Shown piece by piece: positions 7,232-7,813 of a stretch of DNA of 7,813 nucleotides. The notes beneath the pieces are model-generated. The model was not told where the DNA came from and ran no database searches. It saw nothing but the letters and a program-made list of their open reading frames with translations. Both the position numbers and the translations under genes were made by a program. Where the stretch lies: NCBI GenBank assembly GCA_021815835.1, contig JAKAZN010000069.1, forward strand, positions 1 through 7,813. The letters run 5' to 3'. Every line of letters starts with the position of its first letter. Position 1 is the stretch's first letter. Origin of the DNA: Pseudomonadota bacterium (lineage in GTDB: Bacteria > Pseudomonadota > Alphaproteobacteria > Acetobacterales > Acetobacteraceae).

Positions 7232-7383
7232 GGTGCTTCCAGGGGGTGCTCGGGGGTGTCAGGTGGCGAAAGGATTAAAATTTGCTCAATCGCGCCAACC
7301 GCATGTTTCAAATGTGCGGCAATTGCGCGACACTCCGGACCGCGATCCACACGGCCCATGACTCGAACCAAGGGTATCATTCC
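7232..7383. other. Divergent control region between the oxidoreductase and Crp/Fnr genes
   Basis: This 152-base gap separates two genes read in opposite directions. It contains the most A+T-rich stretch of the window (about 7271-7290, GGATTAAAATTTGCTCAAT), which includes TAAAAT on the plus strand (7276-7281) and TTTAAT on the minus strand (7279-7274), both -10-like. Neither has a good -35 box at normal spacing, so no promoter is assigned. A palindrome is listed separately. Confidence 0.5.
7290..7330. promoter_or_regulatory. Interrupted palindrome, candidate operator
   Basis: CCGCA (7299-7303) and TGCGG (7315-7319) flank TTTCAAA (7306-7312), a symmetric core centred on 7309. Further out, TCGCGC (7290-7295) mirrors GCGCGA (7325-7330), and AA (7297-7298) mirrors TT (7323-7324), with one- to three-base offsets. 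The site lies midway between two divergent genes, one encoding a Crp/Fnr-type regulator, so binding of that regulator or another dimeric protein is plausible. It does not match the canonical TTGAT-N4-ATCAA Fnr box. Confidence 0.4.
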
Positions 7384-7813
7384 ATGCGTCCAGGTGCGAC
7401 GGTGCTGCGGCGCATTCCCGCGTTCTCGCGCCTGCGGGAGACGATCCTGACCGAGCTCGACGCCATGAGCGAGATGGTCTCCCTCGCCCGCGGCGCGGAA
7501 TTGTTCCGACAGGGCACGGTGCCGGTGGCGCTCTATTTCCTCCTGGACGGGCTGATCGCATTGTCCAGCGCGATGCCAGACGGCAACGCCGCGGTGGTCG
7601 ATGTGATCCGCCCGATCGGCGACATGGTGCTGGCCTCGGTGATCGGCGCCATGCCGTATCTGCAAACGGCCTGTGCCGTCGCCGATGCGCGGCTGGTGGC
7701 GGTCGATGCCAAGGGGATGCGCAAGCTGCTGGAGCGGGAGCCGGAGGTGGCCGCGCCGCTGCTGCAATCGATCGCCCGGGATTTCCGCTGCATGGTGCGG
7801 CATGTGCGCGACC
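7384..7813 (+). CDS. Crp/Fnr-family transcriptional regulator, N-terminal sensor part; truncated by the right edge
   Basis: The frame is open from ATG 7384 to the window end (143 codons), so the DNA-binding helix-turn-helix is not visible. AAGGG at 7370-7374, nine bases upstream, supports the start. Residues about 10-120 form a cyclic-nucleotide-binding-type beta roll: RGAELFRQGTVPVALYFLLD (36-55), then a strand pair around DGNAAVVDVIRPIGDMVLAS, then ADARLVAVDAKGMRKLLERE. Residues 118-143 begin the long dimerisation helix. CRP holds cAMP with an Arg-Ser pair; here the matching segment reads PYLQTACAV (91-99), so cAMP binding is doubtful. There is no N-terminal cysteine cluster as in Fnr; the only cysteines are C97 and C136. 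The ligand is therefore unknown. It is divergent from the oxidoreductase gene and may regulate it or itself. Confidence 0.88.
   Translation, partial: MRPGATVLRRIPAFSRLRETILTELDAMSEMVSLARGAELFRQGTVPVALYFLLDGLIALSSAMPDGNAAVVDVIRPIGDMVLASVIGAMPYLQTACAVADARLVAVDAKGMRKLLEREPEVAAPLLQSIARDFRCMVRHVRD

Noticed and set aside
7282..7298. Canonical Crp/Fnr box in the divergent control region
   Set aside because: TTGCTCAA and nearby TTG/CAA half-sites do not fit TTGAT-N4-ATCAA or TGTGA-N6-TCACA spacing.
6842..7450. Plus-strand open frame overlapping the oxidoreductase start and the Crp/Fnr start
   Set aside because: Antisense to a confident MDR enzyme, and it crosses the control region and enters the Crp/Fnr gene in the wrong frame.
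7228..7803. Minus-strand open frame opposite the Crp/Fnr gene
   Set aside because: His/Arg/Gln-rich shadow with no motif; the plus-strand frame has the cyclic-nucleotide-binding-type fold pattern and a ribosome site.

Overview
The window is very G+C-rich DNA with dense, mostly short-spaced genes. Family content (an aerobic-pathway cobaltochelatase CobS/CobT pair preceded by a J-domain protein) points to an alphaproteobacterium. A Rhodospirillales/Acetobacteraceae-like host is my best guess, but it is inferred from gene content and base composition, not from a marker gene.

Layout. (1) Positions 1-2160, minus strand: a large glycosyltransferase gene, complete at its start and running off the left edge, with an N-terminal EDD-containing segment and a C-terminal GT61 (DUF563) domain. 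It has no stop codon inside the window, so a search that requires closed frames would miss it. (2) 2161-2338: a divergent intergenic gap. (3) 2339-2923, plus strand: a J-domain protein with an N-terminal Cys/His cluster. (4) 3008-6177, plus strand: cobS, a small membrane-anchored protein gene, and cobT, closely spaced and behind a recognisable sigma-70-type promoter at 2949-2976. (5) 6166-6268: a 103-bp imperfect palindrome holding a two-way intrinsic terminator; its outer arms are the last codons and stops of the two convergent genes. (6) 6257-7231, minus strand: a zinc-free quinone oxidoreductase-type MDR protein. (7) 7232-7383: a divergent control region with a long interrupted palindrome. 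(8) 7384 to the right edge: the N-terminal sensor part of a Crp/Fnr-family regulator.

How the genes work together. CobS (AAA+ ATPase) and CobT (MIDAS/vWA protein) form the motor that, with the CobN subunit (not in this window), inserts cobalt into hydrogenobyrinic acid a,c-diamide in aerobic vitamin B12 synthesis. The J-domain protein sits just upstream and may help assemble or remodel that machinery (inference). The small protein between cobS and cobT is predicted to sit in the membrane and has no known role. The oxidoreductase and the Crp/Fnr gene are divergent and may share a control region. The glycosyltransferase looks like part of a separate surface-polysaccharide or protein-glycosylation locus extending to the left.

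No mobile element, CRISPR array, tRNA, rRNA or cobalamin riboswitch was recognised. I do not see strong evidence for a wholly new system. The most unusual items are the palindrome shared by the ends of two convergent genes, the small membrane protein inside the cobST unit, and the two-part glycosyltransferase.
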